Shown: positions 6,827-15,678, counted from the first letter of the stretch. The stretch: DNA of 64,000 nt from Loktanella sp. 3ANDIMAR09 (GCF_001420005.1 NZ_LJAK01000004.1:124001-188000), one strand, 5' to 3'. A program made the numbers and translations. Notes: a model not told the origin generated them from the sequence alone.

Positions 6827-7723
6827 ATGTATCCAACGTCATGCGTCATCACGCTTGGCACCGCAGGCGGGCCCATGCAGAACCCGGCGCGCGCGCAACC
6901 GGCCCATGTTTTCATGCATGGCACACAGCCCATTCTGATTGACTGCGGCGAGGCGGCGATGGGCCAGTTGAAACGGGCCGGGATCGAATTTCGCGACGTG
7001 CACCACATTTTTCTGACGCACCATCACTTTGACCATATCGGCAGCCTGTTTGCCTGTCTTGGGCTGAACATGATGACCCAGCGCCGCCAGCCCCTGACGA
7101 TCTACGGGCCGCCCGGCACCCGATCGATCGTCGAAGGATTGTGCGCGGCCTGCGATGTCCCAAATGCCATCGGCTTTGGCATTCCGGGCCAGCAGTTGCC
7201 GCATCCGCGCGATTTTACACAGGTGCGCGAAATCACCCCCGCCGATGCGGTCACCCTCGATGATCTGACCGTCACCTGCTGCGAAAACACCCACTACCGG
7301 ACAGAGGACGCGTTTGGGCAAGACGGGCATCTGTCATTGTCGCTGCGGTTCACCCGGCCAGAGCGCAGCGTCGTGTTCACGGGCGATACAGGCCCGTGCC
7401 GCGCGCTGGAAACGCTGGCCCAGGGGGCCGATCTGATCGTGGGTGAAATGATGGACCTCGACGTCACCATGAAGCGCATCCGCGCCATGAACGAAGGCAT
7501 GCCAGAGGATCGCATCCAGATGATCAGGGACCACCTGTCCAAACACCACATCAACGCCGCGGATCTGGGCCAGCTGGCCGCAACCGCCGGGGCACGGGCC
7601 GTGGTCGCGGTGCTTTTCCCGCCCGGCATTGCCACCCCCGACACCGCTCAAGTCTATGTCGATCGCGTGGGCAAGGTGTTTGCCGGCACATTTTCCATCG
7701 GTCAGGATCTTGCGGTCCATTAG
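6827..7723 (+). CDS. MBL-fold metallohydrolase (RNase Z/arylsulfatase-like)
   Basis: A 298-residue metallo-beta-lactamase-fold protein. THHHFDHIG at about 64-72 is the zinc-binding HxHxDH motif, FTGDTGP near 184 supplies the bridging Asp, and SKHH near 235 the later histidine. This arrangement is typical of the RNase Z-like branch, which includes arylsulfatases and other phospho- or sulfo-ester hydrolases; the substrate is unknown. ATG follows a GGGGGA ribosome-binding site. The 88-base gap and shared direction suggest a possible link with the next, exported dioxygenase-like gene. Confidence 0.85.
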   Translation: MYPTSCVITLGTAGGPMQNPARAQPAHVFMHGTQPILIDCGEAAMGQLKRAGIEFRDVHHIFLTHHHFDHIGSLFACLGLNMMTQRRQPLTIYGPPGTRSIVEGLCAACDVPNAIGFGIPGQQLPHPRDFTQVREITPADAVTLDDLTVTCCENTHYRTEDAFGQDGHLSLSLRFTRPERSVVFTGDTGPCRALETLAQGADLIVGEMMDLDVTMKRIRAMNEGMPEDRIQMIRDHLSKHHINAADLGQLAATAGARAVVAVLFPPGIATPDTAQVYVDRVGKVFAGTFSIGQDLAVH

Positions 7724-7810
7724 GCGGCACGCCGCCAACGCCGGGCAAGCGGCGCTTGTGCATGGCGGATCTGGGACCATCTCTTTGCCACACACCATGA
7801 AAGGCATCAC

Positions 7811-8437
7811 ATGCAGACACCGTTTTTCAACCGGCGCAGCGCCATCGGACGCACTCTGGCCGCCTGTGCTGCCGTCGTCACGGGTACGCGCGCCAGCGCA
7901 GATAGCCTGACACCGCCCGCCACCGAAGGTCCGTTCTACCCCACGCCCGCCATGCGGATGCCGGATGTGGACAACGACCTGGTCAAGGTCATGGGGCTGG
8001 TGCAAGAGGCCGGGGGCGAGGTCATCACTCTGCGCGGACGCGTGCTGGACGCGGATGGTGGCCCCCTGCCCGGCCTGCGCGTCGAAATCTGGCAATGCGA
8101 CGTGAACGGCAAATACATGCACCCCGGTGACCGCCGTGACATCGCCTATGACACCGGGTTCCAGGGCTTTGGCCACGATATCACAGGCGACGACGGGGCC
8201 TACAGTTTCCGCACCATCCGGCCGACAGAATACCCCGGCCGTACCCCCCATATCCACGTCAAGGTTTTCGACGACGGGGCGGAACTGCTGACCACACAAT
8301 TCTATCTGCCCGATCATCCCGCAAATGCCCGCGACAGGATCTACAACCAGCTGTCTGACGCGGAAAAGACACAAGTGACGATGTTCATGACCGACGGCGC
8401 TGACGGTCCTGAAACCACGGTCGATATCGTCGTCTGA
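7811..8437 (+). CDS. Exported intradiol ring-cleavage dioxygenase-like protein
   Basis: A 208-residue protein with an N-terminal export signal starting NRRSAIGRTLAACAAVV; the twin arginine suggests Tat export, though the motif is not a full match. The body is an intradiol dioxygenase domain: EIWQCDVNGKYMH near 98, then YPGRTPHIHVKV near 145, giving the Tyr, Arg and HxH residues that bind Fe(III). It lacks the long N-terminal helical domain of catechol 1,2-dioxygenases. Extracytoplasmic members of this group exist, but many have no known substrate. Confidence 0.8.
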   Translation: MQTPFFNRRSAIGRTLAACAAVVTGTRASADSLTPPATEGPFYPTPAMRMPDVDNDLVKVMGLVQEAGGEVITLRGRVLDADGGPLPGLRVEIWQCDVNGKYMHPGDRRDIAYDTGFQGFGHDITGDDGAYSFRTIRPTEYPGRTPHIHVKVFDDGAELLTTQFYLPDHPANARDRIYNQLSDAEKTQVTMFMTDGADGPETTVDIVV

Positions 8438-8453
8438 GCCCGGATTTTCCCAT

Positions 8454-8486
8454 AAAAAAAAAGCCCGCCCTGTGATCAGGGCGGGC
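8454..8486 (-). terminator. Rho-independent terminator of the spondin-like gene
   Basis: A 10-bp perfect GC stem (GCCCGCCCTG / CAGGGCGGGC) with loop TGAT, followed on the minus strand by nine T. It lies 24 bases after the minus-strand stop at 8510. The hairpin alone may also help end the convergent dioxygenase-like transcript. Confidence 0.9.
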
Positions 8487-8509
8487 CTGTCCTGCAGTGT
8501 CGCAGAATA

Positions 8510-9025
8510 TCAGTTTTCGATGATCACGACTTCGACCACACCTTCGGCCACGCGTGTGATTTCATTCGTGCCTTCGGAAATGCCGGTGTCGTACAGGTCC
8601 AGCTGGATCGTGCCGTCACCCATGGCAATATCGTAGACGCCGCTGACGATGGTATCGGCACCATCGGCATAATCCAGTTTGGCATAGAACCGCAGCGTGT
8701 TGGATTCGATGAACATATCCGCGCTCCCGGTTTCACCCGGGGCAAACCAGACCTCGGGCGGACCGGACGTGCCGAACACCGGACCCGCCACACCGGCCCC
8801 GACTTTGCCGTTCATCGGGCGCGGGTCGCCCTCGAGTGCGACACCCTTGAACTCCTCGGACAGGCCGCCGTCCGCAAACAGAAGCGGATCGGATAAGGCT
8901 GAATCGAGAACGATCAGCGGTGCCATGTCGAATTCGGAATTGTTGGTTACCGTGAATTTGTAATCCTGAGCGATGGCGGGCATCGCGAACACGGCAGCAG
9001 CCGCGGTGATATAGGCAAGCTTCAT
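8510..9025 (-). CDS. Secreted spondin-domain-like protein
   Basis: A 171-residue protein with a clear Sec signal peptide (MKLAYITAAAAVFAMPAIAQ). The mature part begins YKFTVTNNSEFDMAPLIV and continues with a PxEVWFAPGETGS segment, resembling bacterial Spondin_N-type domains, beta-sandwich proteins of unknown role. ATG at 9025 follows GGAGGAGAA; an upstream in-frame ATG would overlap that site. It is a single-gene unit with its own terminator. Confidence 0.7.
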   Translation of the reverse strand: MKLAYITAAAAVFAMPAIAQDYKFTVTNNSEFDMAPLIVLDSALSDPLLFADGGLSEEFKGVALEGDPRPMNGKVGAGVAGPVFGTSGPPEVWFAPGETGSADMFIESNTLRFYAKLDYADGADTIVSGVYDIAMGDGTIQLDLYDTGISEGTNEITRVAEGVVEVVIIEN

Positions 9026-9307
9026 ATGGTTCTCCTCCTGCACGCGGGCTTCACTCCTGACCGCCAGACCGATGGCCCTCCTCCCGCATGTGATGAGAAG
9101 CTAGGCAGATGTGGTGCATTCCAAAAACGAAATTGATTAATACATCCCATTGATAACATGGAAAAATAGGGGCGCAGTTTTACGGTTCAATCCATTGATG
9201 AAATGAATGCAATAGATTGAATCAATCCAATACTGAAACATCTGCATCCCGGCTATCATGCAAACCGACGGCCACCAGTGGTCCTTTTTTGTTTTTGGGA
9301 GGAAACG
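9026..9307. promoter_or_regulatory. AT-rich divergent promoter region with inverted repeats
   Basis: About 280 bases of markedly lower GC than their surroundings between the spondin-like gene and the TRAP binding-protein gene. It contains the perfect palindrome GATTGAATCAATC at 9215-9227 and a TTCA-N9-TGAA repeat at 9186-9202. AGATTGAAT at 9214 recurs at 14661 in the lysR/dioxygenase promoter, so the same regulator could act on both. Confidence 0.5.
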
Positions 9308-10330
9308 ATGCGTAAGAAACTAACAGCCATGTGTCTGGCCGGGATGACGGCCCTGACGCCTGTAGCCTCTGCCGCCGAAACACTGACATTCGGCACCGGC
9401 AATGTGGTCATTCACCCGCTGAATGAACGGATCATGACCCCCTGGGCGGAACGTGTGAACGCGTCCGCTGATGGCGCGGTCGAGATCGTGGTGCGTCACG
9501 GGCAAATGCTGGTGAACGCCGACAACTACATGGATCGCGTGACCGACGACGTCGTGCAGATCGCATTCGGAATGCTGGTGTTCAACCCTGGCCGCTTCCC
9601 CCGTGCGCTGGTTTCGACCATTCCGCTGATCGAAGGCTCTGCAGAGGCATCCGCGATGGCGTTCTGTTCGATGTACGAGGCGGGCGCATTCGACGCAGAA
9701 CTGGGCGATCTTGTACCGCTGTTCTTTGTTCCGTTTCCGCAATCATCGGCCCATCTGAACGGCGCGCCCCTGACCAGCCTGTCAGACCTGGAAGGCAAGA
9801 AGATCATGGTCGGCAGCCCGACCACATCGCAGATCGTGTCAGCCTATGGCGGCACGCCATTGTCGATCATCCTGCCCGAACATTACCAATCCATGCAGCG
9901 CGGCACGGCAGACGGCAGTTTCATGACCTTTACCGCCTTCCCCGCGTTCCGGCTGGACGAGGTGACGACCGACCACTTGAAACTGCCCTTGGGCGGGGCG
10001 ACTGGCATGGTGTTCATGGACCGCGCCCGCTTTGAAGCCCTGCCTGACGCGGCGCGGGCCGTTCTGGATGCCAATTCCGGCTGTGCAGTGACCCGCGAAG
10101 TCGGCGCCGAAGTCGACCGCTGGGAGGCGGATTCCCAAGCCTACGTCGAGGCCAAGGGCAGCCATACGATCAATCAGATCGCCCCGGCAGAGCTTGAGAC
10201 GTTGCGCGCTGATCTGGGCGAACAGCTGTTTGCGTCATTCATCGACCGGGCACCCGATGGTCAGGTCATCCTAGATCAGTGGATGGCCGCGATGGCGGCC
10301 GCGCGCCGCGAGCTTGGCGAAATCGACTGA
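9308..10330 (+). CDS. TRAP transporter substrate-binding protein (DctP type)
   Basis: A 340-residue periplasmic protein with signal peptide MRKKLTAMCLAGMTALTPVASA. The body has the DctP plan, including LEGKKIMVGSPTTSQIV near 165 and a QSMQRGTADG segment near 195, where DctP proteins bind and count substrate passages. ATG at 9308 follows GGGAGGAAAC. The only nearby TRAP permease without its own binding protein is the fused one at 10532-12460, which faces this gene; they are probably partners although on opposite strands. Confidence 0.88.
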   Translation: MRKKLTAMCLAGMTALTPVASAAETLTFGTGNVVIHPLNERIMTPWAERVNASADGAVEIVVRHGQMLVNADNYMDRVTDDVVQIAFGMLVFNPGRFPRALVSTIPLIEGSAEASAMAFCSMYEAGAFDAELGDLVPLFFVPFPQSSAHLNGAPLTSLSDLEGKKIMVGSPTTSQIVSAYGGTPLSIILPEHYQSMQRGTADGSFMTFTAFPAFRLDEVTTDHLKLPLGGATGMVFMDRARFEALPDAARAVLDANSGCAVTREVGAEVDRWEADSQAYVEAKGSHTINQIAPAELETLRADLGEQLFASFIDRAPDGQVILDQWMAAMAAARRELGEID

Positions 10331-10354
10331 CCCTGGGGTTCATTTCAACACATC

Positions 10355-10384
10355 AGCCGACCGGATCGCTCCGGTCGGCTTTTT
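10355..10384 (+). terminator. Rho-independent terminator of the TRAP binding-protein gene
   Basis: A 10-bp perfect stem (AGCCGACCGG / CCGGTCGGCT) with loop ATCGCT followed by TTTT, starting 24 bases after the stop codon. Confidence 0.9.
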
Positions 10385-10470
10385 CGTGCGCACATGACGG
10401 TGCAGATCAGGGCAACATCGCAGGACCAAACCGGACAGACGCCCCCTGCAATTACCCTGTTTGCGCGATG

Positions 10471-10503
10471 CAAAACGGGGCGCAGCCAACGGGCTGCGCC
10501 CCG
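10471..10503 (-). terminator. Terminator of the dioxygenase-Rieske-cyclase-TRAP unit
   Basis: A 12-bp GC stem (GGCTGCGCCCCG at 10492-10503 and its complement at 10476-10487) followed on the minus strand by TTTTG. It lies about 30 bases after the stop of the fused permease. Confidence 0.8.
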
Positions 10504-10531
10504 CAAACGCGATGTAGAGGATGGCATCGCG

Positions 10532-12460
10532 CTATTGCATGGTCGAAGGCAGCCACAAAGACAGTGCCGGGATGGAAACGATCAGGACGATCTTGACGAA
10601 ATCCGCGCAGATGAATGGCAAGATACCGCGCATGACCGTGCCCAGACGCGTATCGGGATCGATACTCTTGATGATGAACAGGTTCATGCCGAACGGCGGT
10701 GTGATCATGCCGATTTCCACCACCACCAGCATCAGCACGCCCCAGAACAACATGTCATAACCCAGATCCAGGATGATCGGTGTCACGACCGGCAATGTGA
10801 TGATCATCACGCCAAAGCTGTCCATGATCGATCCCAACAGCAGATAGATGATGATCAGCAGCGTCAGGATCAGCACCGGCCGCGCGTCGATGCTGGCGAT
10901 CCATGCGCTGACCATGTCGGGCGCACCGCCAAGGTTGATGAAAAACGCGAACATCAAACCGCCAAAGATCAGTGAATAGATCATCGCGGTGGTCGCCGTC
11001 GTTTCCGCAAAGACCCGCAGGATACTGTCGCGGGTCAGACGCCCCCGCGCGATCGTGATGCCAAAGGCGCTGATCGCCCCGACGGCAGCACTTTCGATTG
11101 CGGTGAACACGCCACCATATAGACCGCCGATCACGATGGCGAACATCACGACCACGGGCAAAGACCCCTTGATCGCGGGCCACAGGTCAGCCCCGCTGTC
11201 CACATCGGCGGCAGGCGCGGCATCCGGGTTCAGGCGCACAGTGACGAATACGGCAGCAAAATAAAGCAAGATCGCAACAAGCGCCGGGATCATCGCCGCC
11301 ACGAACAGATCCCCGATCGAGGTTTCGGTCAGCAGGGCAAACAGGATGATCACGCCCGATGGCGGGACCAATGCACCAAGGGTGCCCCCCGCTGCAACGC
11401 TGGCGGTGGACAAGGTCGGCGCATACCCCGCCTTTTTCATGGCAGGCAGCGCCATGCGGCCAAAGGTGGCAGAGGTCGCGATGGAATTACCCGACACCGC
11501 CCCGAACCCCGCACAGCCGGCAATCGTGGCATAGGCCAGCCCGCCCTTGAACCGGCCCAACAGCGCCTGTCCCAGCCGGAACAAATCATCCGAAACCCCG
11601 GCGGCAACCGAAAACGCCCCCATGATCAGGAACATCGGCAGGGTCGCTACCTGTTCATTGCGCAGGAACGATGCGGCATCGCCTGCGAATGTATTCATCG
11701 CGGCCCCCCCGCCGATGACCGCAAGTGCGCCGCCAATGCCGATCAGTGCCGTGACCGTCGCCAGCGGCATCTGTGCCAGAACCGCCAGCCAGAGGATCAC
11801 GAATCCGGTGATGGTGGCCGTGCCGGGGTTCATCAGGACAAATGTGGCGTAGCTGTCAAAGGCGAACACGGCCCAGCCACCGATCCCGATCGTCGACACA
11901 AGGAACAATCCAACCACCAGCAACACCACGACATGCGACCTTTGCCCGGCAGATTGCGCACGTGCGAGGGCGAAATCCTCGAGCGTGTTCAGCACCTGCA
12001 CCAAGGCTGCCGCAGCCATCGCCACGGCAATCGCAAAATAGACCGGGGCCAGCGGCAGTTGCAGCAGCGCAGAGGCGCGGCCCTGATCGTCATAGCGGAT
12101 CGCAAGCCCGAACAGGCTCCATGCCAGAATGCCGAAAAACAGCCCCAGCATCACTGAACCAAGGCATTGCAACCATGCCGTCAGACGCGGACTGGTCAGA
12201 TGCGCCAACAGGTCGATCCTGAGGTTGACGCGGTTTGCCGCACCCGCAGGCAAGGTCAGTGCAATCGCAACTGCAAAAATTGCGGACATGACTTCGTTCA
12301 GTGCGAAAACCGAGACGCCGAACAGCCAGCGTCCCAGCACGTCGATCACGATGGTCAGCGCACCCAGAAGCGCAGCGCCGATCGAAATCACGGAAATGAC
12401 GCCCGTGATCTTTTTCACGCGGATCTGGCCGGGCAGAACGTTGGTTGCGACACTAGTCAT
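10532..12460 (-). CDS. TRAP transporter fused permease (DctQM)
   Basis: A 642-residue membrane protein. Residues about 20-180 form the four-helix small subunit (DctQ) and about 210-640 the large DctM subunit, with TRAP motifs such as ATSATFGRMALPAMKKAGY, SVAAGGTLGALVPPSG and a late MITPPFGMNLF. TRAP carriers use a sodium gradient to import organic acids and similar solutes. ATG at 12460 follows GGAG and overlaps the cyclase gene's stop by eight bases, tying transport to the dioxygenase-Rieske-cyclase unit. Confidence 0.9.
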   Translation of the reverse strand: MTSVATNVLPGQIRVKKITGVISVISIGAALLGALTIVIDVLGRWLFGVSVFALNEVMSAIFAVAIALTLPAGAANRVNLRIDLLAHLTSPRLTAWLQCLGSVMLGLFFGILAWSLFGLAIRYDDQGRASALLQLPLAPVYFAIAVAMAAAALVQVLNTLEDFALARAQSAGQRSHVVVLLVVGLFLVSTIGIGGWAVFAFDSYATFVLMNPGTATITGFVILWLAVLAQMPLATVTALIGIGGALAVIGGGAAMNTFAGDAASFLRNEQVATLPMFLIMGAFSVAAGVSDDLFRLGQALLGRFKGGLAYATIAGCAGFGAVSGNSIATSATFGRMALPAMKKAGYAPTLSTASVAAGGTLGALVPPSGVIILFALLTETSIGDLFVAAMIPALVAILLYFAAVFVTVRLNPDAAPAADVDSGADLWPAIKGSLPVVVMFAIVIGGLYGGVFTAIESAAVGAISAFGITIARGRLTRDSILRVFAETTATTAMIYSLIFGGLMFAFFINLGGAPDMVSAWIASIDARPVLILTLLIIIYLLLGSIMDSFGVMIITLPVVTPIILDLGYDMLFWGVLMLVVVEIGMITPPFGMNLFIIKSIDPDTRLGTVMRGILPFICADFVKIVLIVSIPALSLWLPSTMQ

Positions 12461-13256
12461 GATCCATGTCTCCTGCCTGTGACGGACCATCGATGATGGC
12501 GACCGGGCGGCACCAACCCGCCGAACCGCCCGCGACCTTGACCGGCAATGCGATCACATCGAAACCGGTTCCGGGCAGCATGTCGAGATTGGCCAGCTTT
12601 TCCATGTGGCAATAGACCGTATCGGCCCCGGCCTTGTGGCCTTCCCAGAAAATCGACCAATCGCCTGTTTCACGGGCGCGCGCGGCCTGTCCCATCAGGG
12701 GTGGGTCCCAACTCCAGGCATCGGTGCCGCAGACCTTGACGCCGCGGGCCGTCAGATAAAGCGTCGCCTCGCGCCCCATGCCACAGCCCGTGCCGACATA
12801 GTCGGGATGACCATAGCGCGCGCCCGCAGCCGTGTTGACCAGCACGATGTCACCGGGCGCAAGCGTATGATTGATGCGGGCGAGTTCGGCCGCGACCTCT
12901 GCGGCGGTGATCGTGTGGCCATTGGGGCGGTCACGGAAATCAAGCTTTACCCCGCGACCAAAGCACCATTCCAGCGGCACCTCATCGATGGTGATCGCGC
13001 GTTTGCCGCCGTCCATCGTCGGGTGATAGTGCCAGGGCGCATCCATATGCGTGCCGTTATGCGTGGTCAGCTGGCAGCGTTCGACCGCAGCACCGGCCCC
13101 GTCACGCAGCGCGCCATCCGGCAGGCCGAACATGGCGCTGAATTCGGCCGCACCCGCACTGTGATCGACATGGGTGATCTGGGGGCCAAGCCCCGGCGGA
13201 TCACTGGGCACGGCGTCCGTCAGGCTGACCGCAAGGTCGATGATCTGTCTGGCCAT
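12453..13256 (-). CDS. Cyclase family protein (kynurenine-formamidase-type hydrolase)
   Basis: A 267-residue protein of the Cyclase/KynB-type family. TTHNGTHMDAPWHYHP near residues 64-79 carries the HxGTHxDxPxH metal-binding motif. Members hydrolyse amides or lactones, for example formylkynurenine or isatin. ATG at 13256 follows GGGAGGAG. It lies between the Rieske ferredoxin and the TRAP permease in a tight minus-strand unit, so it probably acts on a metabolite of the imported compound. Confidence 0.85.
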   Translation of the reverse strand: MARQIIDLAVSLTDAVPSDPPGLGPQITHVDHSAGAAEFSAMFGLPDGALRDGAGAAVERCQLTTHNGTHMDAPWHYHPTMDGGKRAITIDEVPLEWCFGRGVKLDFRDRPNGHTITAAEVAAELARINHTLAPGDIVLVNTAAGARYGHPDYVGTGCGMGREATLYLTARGVKVCGTDAWSWDPPLMGQAARARETGDWSIFWEGHKAGADTVYCHMEKLANLDMLPGTGFDVIALPVKVAGGSAGWCRPVAIIDGPSQAGDMDHD

Positions 13257-13293
13257 CTTGTCACTCCTCCCAAAGTGCCGCAGCGGGTGCGGA

Positions 13294-13641
13294 TTAATGT
13301 GGCGGCTCGGTAAAAACATGGCCCTCGCGGACACGCACCGCGATCGGTCGCAAGGATTGGCCAATGCAGGGTCCGATTTCGCATTTGCCATCCGTGATGC
13401 GAAACAGCGCGCCATGTGACGCGCACATGATCCGGTCGCCGGGACCGTTCAGGAACGCGTCCTTTTTCCAGCCCAATCGGGCGCGGTCATAGTGCGGGCA
13501 ATTGTTCACATAGCCGTAAACCTGCCCGCCCTGCCGCACCACAAAGGCCTGATGCTGACCCCGGGCGTTGGGCCAGATGCCCCGCGAGCCACCGTCGGGG
13601 ATATCGGCCAGCGCGCACACGGCCTGCATGGCGGCTGTCAT
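13294..13641 (-). CDS. Rieske [2Fe-2S] ferredoxin
   Basis: A 115-residue Rieske protein without a membrane anchor. CPHYDRARLGW near residues 43-53 and CASHGALF near 70 give the C-x-H and C-x2-H ligand pairs. This size fits the soluble ferredoxin of a multicomponent oxygenase, although no terminal oxygenase or reductase is next to it. The start overlaps the upstream dioxygenase stop as ATGA. Longer in-frame starts would lie inside the dioxygenase gene. Confidence 0.85.
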   Translation of the reverse strand: MTAAMQAVCALADIPDGGSRGIWPNARGQHQAFVVRQGGQVYGYVNNCPHYDRARLGWKKDAFLNGPGDRIMCASHGALFRITDGKCEIGPCIGQSLRPIAVRVREGHVFTEPPH

Positions 13642-14597
13642 GGACCCTCGGGGGCCGTTCCGGCTTTGGTTCCGCCCGCGGGCGGCGGCCCACCTGGTGC
13701 CCATTTTTCGACATTCTCGAACAGGAACAGCTGGGCAGCCTCCTTGTCCATCGGCACTTCGCGTTCGATCCATGCGCCGTCGTGCATGTCCATATCCGCA
13801 TCATACTCGACATGCGTCCCCAAAGGAGAGCTGAAGTACCAGAACCAGTTGGACCCGAACTTGTGCCGACCCGGCCCCCAAAAGCTTTCGTAGCCTTTCT
13901 GGACCATGCGGCTGCCCGCCAGCATCAATTCGGTGGGGCCCTGCATGTGGAACGCCAGATGTTCGATCCCCTGCATGTAGGCCGGGGTCTGGATCATGAA
14001 CAACACGTGGTGATCATTGTTGGCCTGCGGACGCAGGAACGGTCCGGTGTTGGTGAATTTGTCGGTCACGACAAAGCCCAGCCGGTCGATATAGAAATTC
14101 GCCATCAGGTCCATGTCGGGCACGAAATAGACGATATGGCTCAATGTGCGCGGCTTGGCCTCGGCGTCCTGGTTGGCACCGATTGCGTTCATGGCGCGGC
14201 CGGGTGCGGCACCGGGCGAATTGATCAGCTCTGCCGGCAGGTCCAGCTTGACCCGGTGGCTGATGCGAAACGCGATTTCAAAACCGGCGTCATCCTTGCA
14301 GCGCAACATGCCACTGTCGTCCTTGATGACCGGACGGTCGGTGCCCAGCTCGGCCTCAATCGCATCGAGCGTGGCCTGATCCTCGACGCCCCAGATGGTC
14401 AGACGCAATAGACTGGCCGTCGGCAGCGGCGGCGGCAGATCGGCGTCGTCCTTGGCGCGCAGCGTGATGGCCGTCTTGTCCAGCGCCTCGAACCGGCCAT
14501 CCCCGGCGGACGTCAGGCCGTAATCCGTCAGGAACGCAGTGGATGCATCCAGATTGTCGACCCCAAAAACCAGCTCGTCCGGCCCGATGATACGCAT
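13638..14597 (-). CDS. VOC-superfamily extradiol-type dioxygenase
   Basis: A 319-residue protein with two vicinal-oxygen-chelate modules. The second holds the likely metal ligands: His in LSHIVYFVPD near 165, His in EHLAFHM near 225 and Glu in THVEYD near 280, the His-His-Glu set of type I extradiol dioxygenases. These cleave catecholic rings next to the diol using Fe(II). ATG at 14597 follows GGAGAGGG. It is the first gene of the minus-strand unit, divergent from lysR. Confidence 0.82.
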   Translation of the reverse strand: MRIIGPDELVFGVDNLDASTAFLTDYGLTSAGDGRFEALDKTAITLRAKDDADLPPPLPTASLLRLTIWGVEDQATLDAIEAELGTDRPVIKDDSGMLRCKDDAGFEIAFRISHRVKLDLPAELINSPGAAPGRAMNAIGANQDAEAKPRTLSHIVYFVPDMDLMANFYIDRLGFVVTDKFTNTGPFLRPQANNDHHVLFMIQTPAYMQGIEHLAFHMQGPTELMLAGSRMVQKGYESFWGPGRHKFGSNWFWYFSSPLGTHVEYDADMDMHDGAWIEREVPMDKEAAQLFLFENVEKWAPGGPPPAGGTKAGTAPEGP

Positions 14598-14747
14598 GTC
14601 GTTGATCCCTCTCCTCGTTGACCTCAACCTAGCCAAACCGCGTGCATCCATGAAATTGTAAGATTGAATAAGATGCATTGACTGCGTAAATGTCATGCGG
14701 CGGCTGTCACCAGCCCGCACGGATTGTTTTCGACCCGAGGATTGCGC
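14598..14747. promoter_or_regulatory. Divergent dioxygenase/lysR promoter region
   Basis: 150 bases between a LysR gene and its probable target. It contains AGATTGAATAAGATGCATTG at 14661-14680. The string TTGAATAAGATGCA recurs, two bases shorter and on the other strand, at 15679-15690 before the FAD monooxygenase gene. These are candidate LysR sites. Confidence 0.5.
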
Positions 14748-15659
14748 ATGCGTTTCAAGAAACTGGATTTGAACCTGTTGGTCGCCCTCGATCACATGCT
14801 GGAACTGCGGTCGGTGTCGGCTGCGGCAGACCGGATGTTCATGAGCCAGTCTGCCATGTCCAACGCGTTGAATCGCTTGCGCGATTATTTCAATGACCCA
14901 CTCTTGGTGCAGGTGGGACGCCGCATGGAAATCACGCCGCGCGCGGAATCCATGCGCCCCGCGATCCGCGACATTCTGGTGCGGGTCGAGGCAACGATCG
15001 AATCACAGCCTGAATTCCGTCCGGCCGAATCCGACCGCACGTTCAACATCTTGCTGTCGGATTACACGATGCGGGTGCTGATGCCGCGCGTTCTGCGATT
15101 GCTGAACGAACAGGATGCGACCGTGAAAATGAATTTTCGTGCACAGACCGATTTGCCGGAAACCCTTCTGGACAAGGGCGAAATCGATCTGTTGGTGACG
15201 CCAGAGGCGTTCAGTTCGGACAATCACCCCGCATCGCTCTTGTACGAGGACGATTACGTCATCGTCGCATGGGCACAGGGCAAACACGGCAGAACCCCCG
15301 TTGATCTCGACACTTATCAGGCTGCATCCCATGCCGTCATGGTGCCCCCGAACGCGGCCAAGTCACTGGAAACCGCCATGCTGGCCAAGGCCGGCGTGAA
15401 ACGGCAGATCGACGTTCAGACCTTTTCGTTTTCGGTTCTGCCGCACCTCATCACCGGGACAGACCGCATCGCGACCGTGCACCGCAGGCTTGCGCGGTTG
15501 ATGGCGCCGCAGGCAGAGCTGGTCATCTCGCCCTGTCCCGTGGCCTTGCCGTTGCTGCGGCAGATGTTGCAATGGCACGCCTATCGGGAAAATGACCCAG
15601 GTATCATCTGGCTGCGCGACGTCATGACCCGTGCAGCGGCATCACTCCCGACGCATTGA
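14748..15659 (+). CDS. LysR family transcriptional regulator
   Basis: A 303-residue regulator. The winged helix-turn-helix begins RFKKLDLNLLVALDHMLEL and contains SVSAAADRMFMSQSAMSNAL, close to the NodD/PcpR branch of LysR proteins; the remainder is the effector-binding domain. Placed between the dioxygenase unit and the FAD monooxygenase unit, it is the obvious regulator of both. ATG at 14748 is chosen because residues upstream of RFKK are not part of the family. Confidence 0.92.
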   Translation: MRFKKLDLNLLVALDHMLELRSVSAAADRMFMSQSAMSNALNRLRDYFNDPLLVQVGRRMEITPRAESMRPAIRDILVRVEATIESQPEFRPAESDRTFNILLSDYTMRVLMPRVLRLLNEQDATVKMNFRAQTDLPETLLDKGEIDLLVTPEAFSSDNHPASLLYEDDYVIVAWAQGKHGRTPVDLDTYQAASHAVMVPPNAAKSLETAMLAKAGVKRQIDVQTFSFSVLPHLITGTDRIATVHRRLARLMAPQAELVISPCPVALPLLRQMLQWHAYRENDPGIIWLRDVMTRAAASLPTH

Positions 15660-15678
15660 TCCTGTCGATAGGTTTGAT

